Origin: an uncultured Chryseobacterium sp. | GTDB taxonomy: Bacteria > Bacteroidota > Bacteroidia > Flavobacteriales > Weeksellaceae | NCBI RefSeq assembly: GCF_936933875.1 | Contig: NZ_CAKZIK010000070.1 | Coordinates: forward strand, 6,634-70,633 | Direction: 5' to 3' | DNA: 64,000 bases | Position numbers and translations under genes: made by a program | Shown: piece by piece, positions 16,936-24,838 of the stretch | Layout: each line of letters starts with the position of its first letter | Numbering within the stretch: the stretch's first letter is position 1 | The notes under the pieces: generated by a model | What the model was told of the DNA's origin: nothing | The model's database searches: none | The model's input: the letters and a program-made list of their open reading frames with translations, nothing else

Positions 16936-16951
16936 TAAATCTTTACTTTTG
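16921..16951 (+). promoter_or_regulatory. Promoter of the nuclease-like gene and pdeM
   Basis: TTG at 16921-16923 (-33) and TACTTTTG at 16944-16951 (-7), with a 20-bp spacer, fit the Bacteroidota consensus. The ATG follows 7 bases later, so the mRNA would be leaderless or nearly so. The -33 element is supplied by the heptamer repeat. Confidence 0.6.
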
Positions 16952-16958
16952 CAAAGCA

Positions 16959-17498
16959 ATGATTAAGATTGAAGAACTTGTTCACGCCTATATTTCTACG
17001 CAATGCGATTTCGAAAAACAGATTATTTTAACCAACCATTTTCACGCGGATTGGGAAGCAGATTTGTTTATCGTTGACGAGTTTGGAAACAGCCACGAAA
17101 TTGAAATAAAATTCAGCAAAAGCGACTTTAAAAACGATTTCAAAAAGTTTTATACCAATCATTTTACAGGCGAAAAATTCCTGAAACACGACAAAATTTG
17201 TTGTGGCGATTATGTGTGCAATCAGTTCAGTTTTCTTTTGCCTATGGGAATGATCAAACACAGCGATATTCCCGAACATTGCGGAATTATTGAATTTTAC
17301 CATGATGTTGACAAGTGGGAAACTACTTTCCAAATCATTCGCAAACCGAAAAAGATTCATGAAGAAAATTATTGGAAACTCGTAGATAAAGATTTGATGT
17401 TGAGAAAAATGGCACTCAATTTAATTCAACGAAAATTTCAACTGAAATCCAGAACAGAAGAACTGATTTTTATAAATCCCTTTGAAATTAAAAAGTAA
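16959..17498 (+). CDS. Probable PD-(D/E)xK-fold nuclease in the ligase-associated cluster
   Basis: The ATG at 16959 is chosen because a promoter lies just upstream. The 179-residue protein has DWEADLFIVDEF (31-42) followed by HEIEIK (46-51). Asp35 and Glu49-x-Lys51 match the catalytic spacing of restriction-like nucleases, as in MmcB-type repair proteins. The core is followed by a basic helix (KSDFKNDFKKFYTNHF) and a region with two adjacent cysteines (KICCGDYVC). It sits between the DEXH helicase and pdeM, 19 bp before the latter, so a DNA-repair role is likely. Similarity to MmcB is only general; alignment would be needed to place it. Confidence 0.65.
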   Translation: MIKIEELVHAYISTQCDFEKQIILTNHFHADWEADLFIVDEFGNSHEIEIKFSKSDFKNDFKKFYTNHFTGEKFLKHDKICCGDYVCNQFSFLLPMGMIKHSDIPEHCGIIEFYHDVDKWETTFQIIRKPKKIHEENYWKLVDKDLMLRKMALNLIQRKFQLKSRTEELIFINPFEIKK

Positions 17499-17517
17499 TT
17501 TCCCACAGCTTTCACAG

Positions 17518-18162
17518 ATGAATTTAGCGACAAAAGATATATCTATTTTAAAAGAAAAATTTATCCTCACCAATCAACGTGCATTGTTTTGGGAAAGCGA
17601 GTCTGCATTGGTAATTTCAGATTTGCATATCGGAAAAACTGCCCATTTTCGCAAAAATGGAATTGCCATTCCAAAAGATATTTTAGAAAAAGATTTACTG
17701 CGTCTGGAAAAACTCATAAAACATTTTTCTGCTAAAAAAATTATCATCAACGGAGATTTACTTCATGCAGGAGATAATTCTGATGTGGATTTTTTCTGTG
17801 AATGGCGAAACCATTTTTCAGAAACTGAATTTCATTTGGTAAAAGGTAATCACGACCGAATTTCTAAAAATTTGGAAGAAAAACTGTGTTTGACTTCAAA
17901 ACAAAATCTCCTCGAAATCGGTAATTTCGCTTTCACGCACGATTTTAATTCAGACGTAAACAAATTTCAAATTACCGGACACATTCATCCCGGAATGGTG
18001 ATGAGAACCAAAATCAAAAACATCAAACTTCCCTGTTTTGCAGTTGCAGAAAATCAACTTTTGCTTCCGGCATTCAGTGAATTCACAGGTTTGGACATAA
18101 AAAATATCCCTCAAAAAGGGACATTTTTTGCTTTCACGAAGAAAGAGATTTACGAAGTATAA
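17518..18162 (+). CDS. pdeM: Ligase-associated DNA damage response endonuclease PdeM
   Basis: This is a calcineurin-like metallophosphoesterase acting on DNA. The ATG at 17518 gives 214 residues. Metal motifs appear in order: ISDLHIGK (33-40, Asp35 and His37), INGDLLHAG (78-86), KGNHDR (109-114), THDF (140-143) and GHIHPG (154-159). This completes the four-part ligase-associated set with the MBL exonuclease, ligase and DEXH helicase. The short gap to the preceding nuclease-like gene (19 bp, containing CCCACAGCTTTCACAGATG-type repeat text) suggests one transcript for the two. A terminator follows at once. Confidence 0.92.
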   Translation: MNLATKDISILKEKFILTNQRALFWESESALVISDLHIGKTAHFRKNGIAIPKDILEKDLLRLEKLIKHFSAKKIIINGDLLHAGDNSDVDFFCEWRNHFSETEFHLVKGNHDRISKNLEEKLCLTSKQNLLEIGNFAFTHDFNSDVNKFQITGHIHPGMVMRTKIKNIKLPCFAVAENQLLLPAFSEFTGLDIKNIPQKGTFFAFTKKEIYEV

Positions 18163-18200
18163 AAAAACTGCTTCCAAACGAAAATCGGAAGCTGTTTTTT
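18162..18200 (+). terminator. Rho-independent terminator after pdeM
   Basis: AAAAAACTGCTTCC and GGAAGCTGTTTTTT form a stem with one T-T mismatch and a T-tract. It closes the repair island and separates it from the convergent small gene at 18217-18372. Confidence 0.75.
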
Positions 18201-18216
18201 AAGGAAAATTATTTTA

Positions 18217-18372
18217 CTAATTATCCTTTACAGGAATTTGTTCTCCCGTGTTCATTCCCGAAAATAATTCAGGGAATAAAGCCGTGATCACAAAGTAAAA
18301 AATAATCATCAGAACGATAAGTCCGATTGCGACCAATACTCCTTTTGGTGCTTTATTTTTTCCTGTGTCCAT
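18217..18372 (-). CDS. Small single-helix membrane protein, 51 residues
   Basis: I read this from the minus strand: ATG at 18370-18372, stop TAG at 18217-18219. The sequence has a basic N-terminus (MDTGKNKAPKG), one hydrophobic helix at about residues 11-33 (VLVAIGLIVLMIIFYFVITA), and a polar C-terminal tail ending VKDN. It is too short for most gene finders. Its convergent position against a terminator and its clean membrane-protein pattern support it. Function is unknown; by the positive-inside rule the N-terminus probably faces the cytoplasm. Confidence 0.65.
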   Translation of the reverse strand: MDTGKNKAPKGVLVAIGLIVLMIIFYFVITALFPELFSGMNTGEQIPVKDN

Positions 18373-18495
18373 AGTTTGTTTTTTAATGTTAATCAAAGAT
18401 GCAACTTTTAATTGTGTGCTACTTTACACAATGATTTCAAAAATTTTCAGGATTTCAACTTTCGCTAATCATTTTCAGTTTTCGGCTTAAATGCT

Positions 18496-18503
18496 TAATT
18501 TTG
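18496..18503 (+). promoter_or_regulatory. Candidate -7 box upstream of pruA
   Basis: TAATTTTG matches TAnnTTTG, about 66 bp before the pruA ATG. No clear TTG at the expected upstream spacing. Confidence 0.4.
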
Positions 18504-18569
18504 TTGAAATACGGAAACACCTGAATTTTCGTGTTTTTTCAATCAAGATTAATTAAATAAATCAATAAT

Positions 18570-20195
18570 ATGTCAAAAGCCATTTCTCAGGTTCCTTACG
18601 CAGTAAACGAACCGGTAAGAAGCTATGAACCGGGTTCTCCGGAAGTAAAATCACTCATTGCCACTTATAAAAAAATGTGGAAGGAAAAAGTGGAAATTCC
18701 AATGTACATCGGTGGAAAGGAAGTTACTACAAAGAATAAAGTGAGAATTGAATCTCCACAAGACCATCAACACGATTTAGGTTTCTATTACGAAGGTGAT
18801 ATGAACCATGTTGATGCGGCTATTGAAGCGGCTTTGGCAGCAAAAAAAGACTGGAACGCTTTAGGTTGGGAACAAAGAGCTTCGATTTTCCTAAAAGCTG
18901 CTGAACTTTTGGCCGGACCTTACCGTGACAAACTGAACGCTGCAACCATGATTGGACAAGGGAAAAACGTGATGCAGGCCGAAATTGATTCTGCTTGTGA
19001 GTTTATTGATTTCCTGAGATTCAATGTAGAATTTATGACAGAAATGTATGCAGAACAGCCAGTTTCGAGTGAGGGAATTTGGAACCGTTCAGAATACAGA
19101 CCTTTGGAAGGTTTCTGTTTTGCGGTGACGCCTTTCAACTTTACAGCAATTGCCGGAAACTTGCCTTCCTGTATGGCAATGATGGGAAATGTAGTGGTTT
19201 GGAAGCCTTCTCATTCTCAGGTATATTCTGCGCAGGTAATTATGGAAATTTTCCAGGAGGCTGGACTTCCAGACGGTGTTATTAATTTGATTTACACCGA
19301 CGGCGCAAAAACTGCAGAAAAAGTTTTGGCTCACCCTGATTTTGCAGGTCTTCATTTTACTGGTTCTACATCTGTTTTCCAGGGAATGTGGAAAATGATT
19401 GGCGACAACATCCACAAATACAAAACTTATCCAAGAATTGTAGGTGAAACCGGCGGAAAAGACTTCGTGATGGTTCATCCAAGTGCGAATGCTGAAGCTG
19501 TAGCAACAGCTTTGGTAAGAGGTGCTTTCGAATATCAAGGACAGAAATGTTCCGCTGCGTCAAGAGCATACGTTCCCAAATCTTTGTGGGCGGATGTAAA
19601 AAAAGTGATGGAAAAGCAACTTTCTGAAATTAAAATGGGTTCTCCTGAAGATCCTTCTAACTTTGTGAATGCGGTAATTCACAGAGGTTCTTTTGATAAA
19701 TGTAAAACCTATATTGAAGCTGCTAAAGAAGCGAAAGATGCTACTATTATTTTCGGTGGAAAATGTGATGACAAGAAAGGTTATTTCGTTGAACCAACGG
19801 TAATTGAAACTTCAAACCCTCAATATTCATCGATGTGCGAAGAGATTTTCGGTCCAATTTTGAGCGTTTATGTTTACGAAGACAAAAAATGGGCAGAAAC
19901 ATTGAAACTGGTTGATGAAACTTCGCCATATTCTTTGACGGGTTCTATCTTCGCAAAAGACAGATACGCAATAGACGAAGCGTACCACGCTCTTGAAAAT
20001 GCTGCCGGAAACTTCTACATCAATGATAAACCGACCGGAGCCGTTGTAGGCCAGCAGCCTTTTGGTGGAGCCAGAGCTTCCGGAACCAATGATAAGGCAG
20101 GTTCTAAAATGAACTTGTTACGCTGGGTTTCTGTACGTTCAATTAAAGAAACTTTTGTAAGCCCGAAAGATTATAAATATCCTTTTTTGGGGTAA
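18570..20195 (+). CDS. pruA: L-glutamate gamma-semialdehyde (1-pyrroline-5-carboxylate) dehydrogenase
   Basis: This NAD-dependent enzyme oxidises glutamate semialdehyde to glutamate, the second step of proline catabolism. The 541-residue length matches the monofunctional P5CDH of eukaryotes and Bacteroidota rather than the fused PutA. Catalytic Cys327 is in YQGQKCSAASRAY and the general base Glu293 in GETGGKD. TPFNFTAIAGNLP (187-199) lines the cofactor site. The gene stands alone with its own terminator; no proline dehydrogenase gene is in the window. Confidence 0.95.
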   Translation: MSKAISQVPYAVNEPVRSYEPGSPEVKSLIATYKKMWKEKVEIPMYIGGKEVTTKNKVRIESPQDHQHDLGFYYEGDMNHVDAAIEAALAAKKDWNALGWEQRASIFLKAAELLAGPYRDKLNAATMIGQGKNVMQAEIDSACEFIDFLRFNVEFMTEMYAEQPVSSEGIWNRSEYRPLEGFCFAVTPFNFTAIAGNLPSCMAMMGNVVVWKPSHSQVYSAQVIMEIFQEAGLPDGVINLIYTDGAKTAEKVLAHPDFAGLHFTGSTSVFQGMWKMIGDNIHKYKTYPRIVGETGGKDFVMVHPSANAEAVATALVRGAFEYQGQKCSAASRAYVPKSLWADVKKVMEKQLSEIKMGSPEDPSNFVNAVIHRGSFDKCKTYIEAAKEAKDATIIFGGKCDDKKGYFVEPTVIETSNPQYSSMCEEIFGPILSVYVYEDKKWAETLKLVDETSPYSLTGSIFAKDRYAIDEAYHALENAAGNFYINDKPTGAVVGQQPFGGARASGTNDKAGSKMNLLRWVSVRSIKETFVSPKDYKYPFLG

Positions 20196-20226
20196 AATAA
20201 AAATGCTTCGAGAACCTCAGCATGAC

Positions 20227-20255
20227 AAAATCCGCAGAAATTTCTGCGGATTTTT
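20227..20255 (+). terminator. Terminator after pruA
   Basis: AAATCCGCAG and CTGCGGATTT form a perfect 10-bp stem around AAATTT and run into a T-tract. Confidence 0.85.
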
Positions 20256-20317
20256 CATGTTTTAAAAACTTGCACAAAAATTGCTTTACCTTTTAGAATC
20301 ATTAAAAATTTACTATT

Positions 20318-20497
20318 ATGAAAAAACTATTTGTTGGTGCGTTTTTAGGATTATTATTCTTAGGAAGTTGCGCCCAAAAGAAAGAACAGCGCGAAGAATA
20401 TAAGGAAGAAAACAGCGCTGAACATATGCGAAACAGCGGCAGTGATTCTGCAGTTTCGGCTACTGCAGAGGTTGATAGTGCTAATACTGCCAATTAG
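20318..20497 (+). CDS. Small lipoprotein, 59 residues
   Basis: I read this from ATG 20318 to TAG 20495-20497; the product is too short for most automatic calls. The first 20 residues (MKKLFVGAFLGLLFLGSCAQ) form a lipoprotein signal with lipobox LGSC and Cys18 as the acylated residue. The mature part is short, charged and then Ser/Ala-rich (KKEQREEYKEENSAEH, then SGSDSAVSATAE), probably unstructured. A terminator follows about 24 bp downstream. No function can be assigned. Confidence 0.75.
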   Translation: MKKLFVGAFLGLLFLGSCAQKKEQREEYKEENSAEHMRNSGSDSAVSATAEVDSANTAN

Positions 20498-20520
20498 CAA
20501 AATTTTTCCATTAAAGAGAA

Positions 20521-20555
20521 CCCTTTTCAGAGTTTTTCACTCTGAAAGGGTTTAT
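20521..20555 (+). terminator. Terminator after the small lipoprotein gene
   Basis: CCCTTTTCAGAG and CTCTGAAAGGG pair with one bulged T around a TTTTTCA loop; a weak T-run follows. Confidence 0.6.
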
Positions 20556-20564
20556 ACTTAAATA

Positions 20565-20595
20565 ATTTCGGCGGGCGCTTCGCGCCCGCCGAAAT
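20565..20595. repeat. Perfect 14-bp GC-rich inverted repeat with a 3-nt loop
   Basis: ATTTCGGCGGGCGC and GCGCCCGCCGAAAT flank TTC. It lies between two convergent genes, 86 bp beyond the ppdK stop. It could help end ppdK transcription but has no strong T-tract. It is much richer in GC than its surroundings. Confidence 0.8.
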
Positions 20596-20680
20596 CCTGC
20601 ATACGATTATCTGTAATTAAAAATTACTGTCCTTATAAAAACTTTATCAGGTATCTGTAAAATTAGATAAAGTACAGTAG

Positions 20681-23467
20681 CTATTTTTTATCCTCAATTG
20701 CAGCCTGCGCAGCAGCCAATCTTGCAATTGGAACTCTGAAAGGAGAACAACTTACGTAATTCAAGCCTAATTTATGGCAGAATTTTACGGATTCCGGATC
20801 GCCGCCGTGTTCGCCGCAAATTCCGACTTTCAGATTTTTCTTAATGCTTCTACCCTTTTCAACACCAATTTTTACCAATTCGCCAACTCCAGTTTGGTCG
20901 ATGGAAACAAACGGATCTTCAGGGAGAAGTTTCAAATCTAAATATTTAGGCAAAAATCCACCAATATCGTCTCTGGAGAAACCGAAAGACATTTGTGTCA
21001 AGTCATTAGTTCCAAAACTGAAGAAATCAGCAACTTGCGCCATGGAATCGCCTTTTAAAGCTGCTCTTGGAGTTTCAATCATGGTTCCGTAGAGATAAGG
21101 AATATTTTTTAAGCCTGTTTTTTCCAAAACTTCTGGGTAAACTTTATCTACAATATTTTTTTGGTGAGTGAGTTCGTGACGTCCCATTACTACAGGAATC
21201 ATAATTTCCGGATATGCTTTTTTTCCGTCTTTTTGAAGTTCACCTGCGGCTTCCAAAATCGCACGAACCTGCATTTCTGTAATTTCAGGATAAGAAACTC
21301 CTAGACGAACTCCGCGGTGGCCCAACATTGGATTATTTTCGTGAAGAGCGAGGATTCTTCTGTTCAAAACGCTCATTCTCACGCCCAATTCTTTCGCCAA
21401 TTCCAGCAGTTTTTCTTTGTCGTGAGGAACAAATTCGTGTAAAGGCGGATCAAGCAAACGGATGGTTACAGGATTTCCGTTCATTACTTCCAAAGTCGCC
21501 TTGATGTCTTTTTTCACGAATTTGAACAATTCGTTCAAAGCAGATTTTCTTTCTTTTTCGGTGGTGCTCATAATCATTTTTCTGAGCAGGAATAATGGTT
21601 TTTCGCTGCCTTCTCCGTAAAACATGTGTTCCGTTCTGAACAATCCGATTCCTTCCGCACCGAAATAAGTCGCCTGTTCTGCATCTTTCGGAGTATCTGC
21701 ATTCGTTCTTACGCCGAGTTTTTTAGCTTTATCTACCAATGTCATTAGTGACTTATAAGCAATATTTTTATTTAAATCAGTATTGGACAATTCTAAAACA
21801 CCTTCGTAAACCGCGCCTCTAGTTCCATTCAAAGTCAGCCACTCTCCTTCGTGGATTTTTTTGCCTTGATTAGTGATAAAATATTTTTCATTTTCATGAA
21901 TTTCTATATCAGAACAGCCTACGATACAGCATTTCCCCCAACCTCTTGCCACAAGCGCGGCGTGAGAAGTCATTCCTCCTTTTGTAGTTAAAATTGCCTG
22001 AGATTTGTGCATACCGTCCACGTCTTCCGGAGAAGTTTCTTCACGAACCAAAATTACTTTTTCACCTTTTAATCCCCATTCTACAGCATCTTCGGAAGTG
22101 AACACTACTCTACCAACAGCTCCACCAGGACCGGCTGGAAGACCTTTTGCTACCGGTTTGTGTTTTTTCTCTTGTTCAGGATCAATCATCGGCAACAACA
22201 ATTCCACCAACTGATTCGGAGCAACACGCATTACCGCTGTATCTGCATCAATCAGTTTTTCTTTGAACATATCTGCAGCCATTTTCACTGCGGCAACACC
22301 ATTACGTTTTCCAACTCTGCACTGAAGCATGTACAATTTACCTTTTTCGATAGTAAATTCGATGTCCTGCATGTCTTTGTAGTGATTTTCGAGTTTTTTC
22401 TGAATTTTATCCAACTCTTTGTATTGAGCCGGCATGAATTTCGCCAAAGTGGTCAAATTTTTAGAATGGTCGTTTTTAGATTCATTGTTAATTGGCGCCG
22501 GAGTTCTGATTCCCGCCACAACGTCTTCACCTTGCGCATTTACCAAATATTCACCGTAAAAATGATTATCTCCATTTCCCGGATTTCTTGTGAAAGCAAC
22601 ACCAGTACAGCTGTCATCACCCATATTTCCAAAAACCATTGCCTGAACATTCACTGCAGTTCCCCAATCATCTGGAATTCTTTCAATTCTTCTATACTCG
22701 ATCGCACGTTTTCCGTTCCATGAAGCGAATACTGCTCCAACTCCACCCATTAACTGATCCCAAGGATTTTCCGGGAATTCAACTTTCAGGTGTTTTTTAG
22801 TAAGTTCTTTAAATTCTTTTACCAATTTTTTTAAATCATCTGCAGACAATTCGGTGTCGAGTTCAACACCGTTTTTCTTTTTCATTTCTTCAAGACGTTC
22901 GTCCATCAATTTACGGATTCCTTTTCCTTTTGCCGGTTCCATTCCTCCGGCTTTTTCTATCACTACATCGGCATACATCATCACCAAACGGCGGTAAGCA
23001 TCGTAAGCAAATCTTTCGTCGCCGGATTTTGCGATGAGTCCGATTACGGTTTCGTCATTCAAACCAATATTCAAAACAGTATCCATCATTCCCGGCATGG
23101 ATTTTCTTGCTCCGGAACGAACGGACATTAACAATGGATCTTTTTTATCGCCAAACTTTTTGCCCATGAGTTTTTCAACTTCAGCAAGCGCAGTTTTAAT
23201 CTGTTTTTCTAAATCTTTCGGATAGGTTCTTTTGTTATCGTAGAAATACGTACAAACTTCAGTAGTTACGGTAAATCCTGGAGGAACGGGAAGTTTAAGG
23301 TTTTTGTGTCCTGCCATTTCAGCAAGGTTAGCTCCTTTTCCGCCCAATAAATTTTTCATGGATTCGTTTCCGTCGGCTTTACCACCACCGAAAGAATATA
23401 CATACTTTGCTTCTTTTTTCACGCCTGCTCTAGCTTTTGCAGGTCTAGCTTTAACCATTGTAGCCAT
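20681..23467 (-). CDS. ppdK: Pyruvate, phosphate dikinase
   Basis: This enzyme interconverts pyruvate, ATP and phosphate with phosphoenolpyruvate, AMP and pyrophosphate. Its 928 residues carry an N-terminal ATP-grasp region (LLGGKGANLAEM near 40-51, LMSVRSGA near 113-120), the swivelling phosphohistidine domain with His502 in GGMTSHAALVARG, and the C-terminal PEP/pyruvate barrel (GIGLFRTEHMF; SFGTNDLTQM). The protein starts with about 20 extra basic residues (KARPAKARAGVKKEAK) before the usual YVYSFGGG; Met4 is an alternative start. It is transcribed alone. Confidence 0.95.
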   Translation of the reverse strand: MATMVKARPAKARAGVKKEAKYVYSFGGGKADGNESMKNLLGGKGANLAEMAGHKNLKLPVPPGFTVTTEVCTYFYDNKRTYPKDLEKQIKTALAEVEKLMGKKFGDKKDPLLMSVRSGARKSMPGMMDTVLNIGLNDETVIGLIAKSGDERFAYDAYRRLVMMYADVVIEKAGGMEPAKGKGIRKLMDERLEEMKKKNGVELDTELSADDLKKLVKEFKELTKKHLKVEFPENPWDQLMGGVGAVFASWNGKRAIEYRRIERIPDDWGTAVNVQAMVFGNMGDDSCTGVAFTRNPGNGDNHFYGEYLVNAQGEDVVAGIRTPAPINNESKNDHSKNLTTLAKFMPAQYKELDKIQKKLENHYKDMQDIEFTIEKGKLYMLQCRVGKRNGVAAVKMAADMFKEKLIDADTAVMRVAPNQLVELLLPMIDPEQEKKHKPVAKGLPAGPGGAVGRVVFTSEDAVEWGLKGEKVILVREETSPEDVDGMHKSQAILTTKGGMTSHAALVARGWGKCCIVGCSDIEIHENEKYFITNQGKKIHEGEWLTLNGTRGAVYEGVLELSNTDLNKNIAYKSLMTLVDKAKKLGVRTNADTPKDAEQATYFGAEGIGLFRTEHMFYGEGSEKPLFLLRKMIMSTTEKERKSALNELFKFVKKDIKATLEVMNGNPVTIRLLDPPLHEFVPHDKEKLLELAKELGVRMSVLNRRILALHENNPMLGHRGVRLGVSYPEITEMQVRAILEAAGELQKDGKKAYPEIMIPVVMGRHELTHQKNIVDKVYPEVLEKTGLKNIPYLYGTMIETPRAALKGDSMAQVADFFSFGTNDLTQMSFGFSRDDIGGFLPKYLDLKLLPEDPFVSIDQTGVGELVKIGVEKGRSIKKNLKVGICGEHGGDPESVKFCHKLGLNYVSCSPFRVPIARLAAAQAAIEDKK

Positions 23468-23681
23468 TTTATATGATATTTTTTGTTTATTTCTCTTTTA
23501 AAGACAAGTAAAGTTACCGACATTTTATGCTTGATAATTACTGATTTTGCTGACAAATGTCAAGATTGAGAAAAGTCATAAAAGAGATGGGAATACCGAA
23601 CGGAGATGGAATTTCCAGCCAGAAGCTGAAGATGCAGAAAAGTGTAAATACCGAATTGGTAACCTTCCACAGTGAACAAAA
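23468..23681. other. Intergenic stretch upstream of ppdK
   Basis: No supported gene. On the minus strand a short open reading (VEGYQFGIYTFLHLQLLAG and onward) precedes ppdK but has no start and stops soon. A weak promoter-like TAACTTTA lies near 23512-23519 (minus). It may be a ppdK leader or a gene remnant. Confidence 0.3.
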
Positions 23682-23709
23682 AAAATGCACCGGAAAGCCA
23701 GTGCATTTT
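23682..23709 (-). terminator. Terminator after fabH
   Basis: On the minus strand AAAATGCACTGG and CCGGTGCATTTT pair over a CTTT loop and run into a T-tract. Confidence 0.85.
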
Positions 23710-23725
23710 AACTTATATGTAAATT

Positions 23726-24748
23726 TTAATATTCAAACAAAACAGAACCCCATGTAAATCCGCTTCCAAAAGCAGAAAGAAGCACCAAGTCTCCTCTTTT
23801 GATTTTATTTTGCTCTATTGCTTCAGACAAAGCCAAAGGAATGGAAGCTGCGGTGGTATTTCCGTACTTCTGAATATTATTGAAAACCTTTTCATCCGGC
23901 AAACCAAATTTCTGTTGCACAAACTGAGCAATTCTCAAATTAGCCTGATGTGGAATAAACATATCCAAATCTTCGACTGTTTTTCCTGCAGCATTTAAAG
24001 CTTCATTCATCGTTTCCGGGAATCTTGTAACGGCGTGTTTGAACACAAAATTTCCGTTCATAATTGGATAAATTTCTTTGTTCGTTACTGCTTCCGGTTC
24101 CAAACGCATTCTGTCGCTCCAACCGAATTTCGAACCCGGGAACTTCGTACACAATTCCTCAGCATATTTTCCTTCGGAATGCATATTTACAGAGAGGATA
24201 TCGCCTGCATTTTCATCTTCCGAAGCAGAAAGAACAATCGCTCCGGCTCCATCTCCGAAAATCACGGAAACGCCACGTCCTTCATCAGAAAAATCCAGTC
24301 CGAAAGAATGGCATTCCGCTCCTACTACCAAAATATTTTTATAAGTTCCTGATTTGATGAACGCATTCGCAACGCTTACAGCATAAACAAAACCTGAACA
24401 CTGGTTTCTAACATCCAAAGCTCCAATAGTTTTGCAACCCAACATATCCTGCAACTGGACGCCACAACCCGGGAAGAAATAATCGGGAGAAAGTGTTGCG
24501 AAGACAATATAATCCAAATCTTCAGCAGTCATTCCGGCCATTTTCAACGCTTTTTCGGAAGCTTTAAGACCAAAATATGCTGTAGTTTCTTCGGCGTCGT
24601 TTCTGTTTTTACGGTGTCTTCTTTCCTTAATTCCTGTTCTTTCTGTAATCCATTCGTCGTTGGTGGTCATCAGTTTCGACAAATCATCGTTGGTTACCAC
24701 ATTATCTGGAACGTAATTTCCGATTCCTTTAATTACACTTTTAATCAT
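23726..24748 (-). CDS. fabH: 3-oxoacyl-ACP synthase III (KAS III)
   Basis: This is the condensing enzyme that starts fatty-acid synthesis from acyl-CoA and malonyl-ACP. Its 340 residues include the full Cys-His-Asn triad: Cys117 in NQCSGF, His267 in IPHQAN and Asn297 in YGNTTA. TNDEWITERTGIKERR near 29-44 is a family hallmark. It stands alone, without other fab genes beside it. Bacteroidota often have several FabH-like paralogues, including ones for branched or secondary metabolite starters, so the exact acyl-CoA preference is open. Confidence 0.93.
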   Translation of the reverse strand: MIKSVIKGIGNYVPDNVVTNDDLSKLMTTNDEWITERTGIKERRHRKNRNDAEETTAYFGLKASEKALKMAGMTAEDLDYIVFATLSPDYFFPGCGVQLQDMLGCKTIGALDVRNQCSGFVYAVSVANAFIKSGTYKNILVVGAECHSFGLDFSDEGRGVSVIFGDGAGAIVLSASEDENAGDILSVNMHSEGKYAEELCTKFPGSKFGWSDRMRLEPEAVTNKEIYPIMNGNFVFKHAVTRFPETMNEALNAAGKTVEDLDMFIPHQANLRIAQFVQQKFGLPDEKVFNNIQKYGNTTAASIPLALSEAIEQNKIKRGDLVLLSAFGSGFTWGSVLFEY

Positions 24749-24767
24749 GCAGTTATTTTAATTTTCG

Positions 24768-24775
24768 CAAAGATA
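24768..24775 (-). promoter_or_regulatory. Candidate -7 box of fabH
   Basis: TATCTTTG on the minus strand matches TAnnTTTG, 19 bp before the fabH start. No TTG at suitable spacing. Confidence 0.45.
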
Positions 24776-24826
24776 GATTTTATTTAAAACATAAAAAAAG
24801 ATCAATCGGCGCACGAAAAATATCTT

Positions 24827-24834
24827 TAATTTTG
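24827..24834 (+). promoter_or_regulatory. Candidate -7 box of corA
   Basis: TAATTTTG lies 4 bp before the corA ATG at 24839, giving a leaderless-type arrangement divergent from fabH. No good -33 TTG. Confidence 0.5.
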
Positions 24835-24838
24835 TTAA

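Noticed and set aside
20521..20595. Mobile-element end suggested by two adjacent inverted repeats
   Set aside because: No transposase, target duplication or paired end is near; terminator and single palindrome explain the sequence better.
23557..23757. Plus-strand frame upstream of the fabH end
   Set aside because: It runs through the fabH terminator into fabH antisense and shows no family-like motifs.
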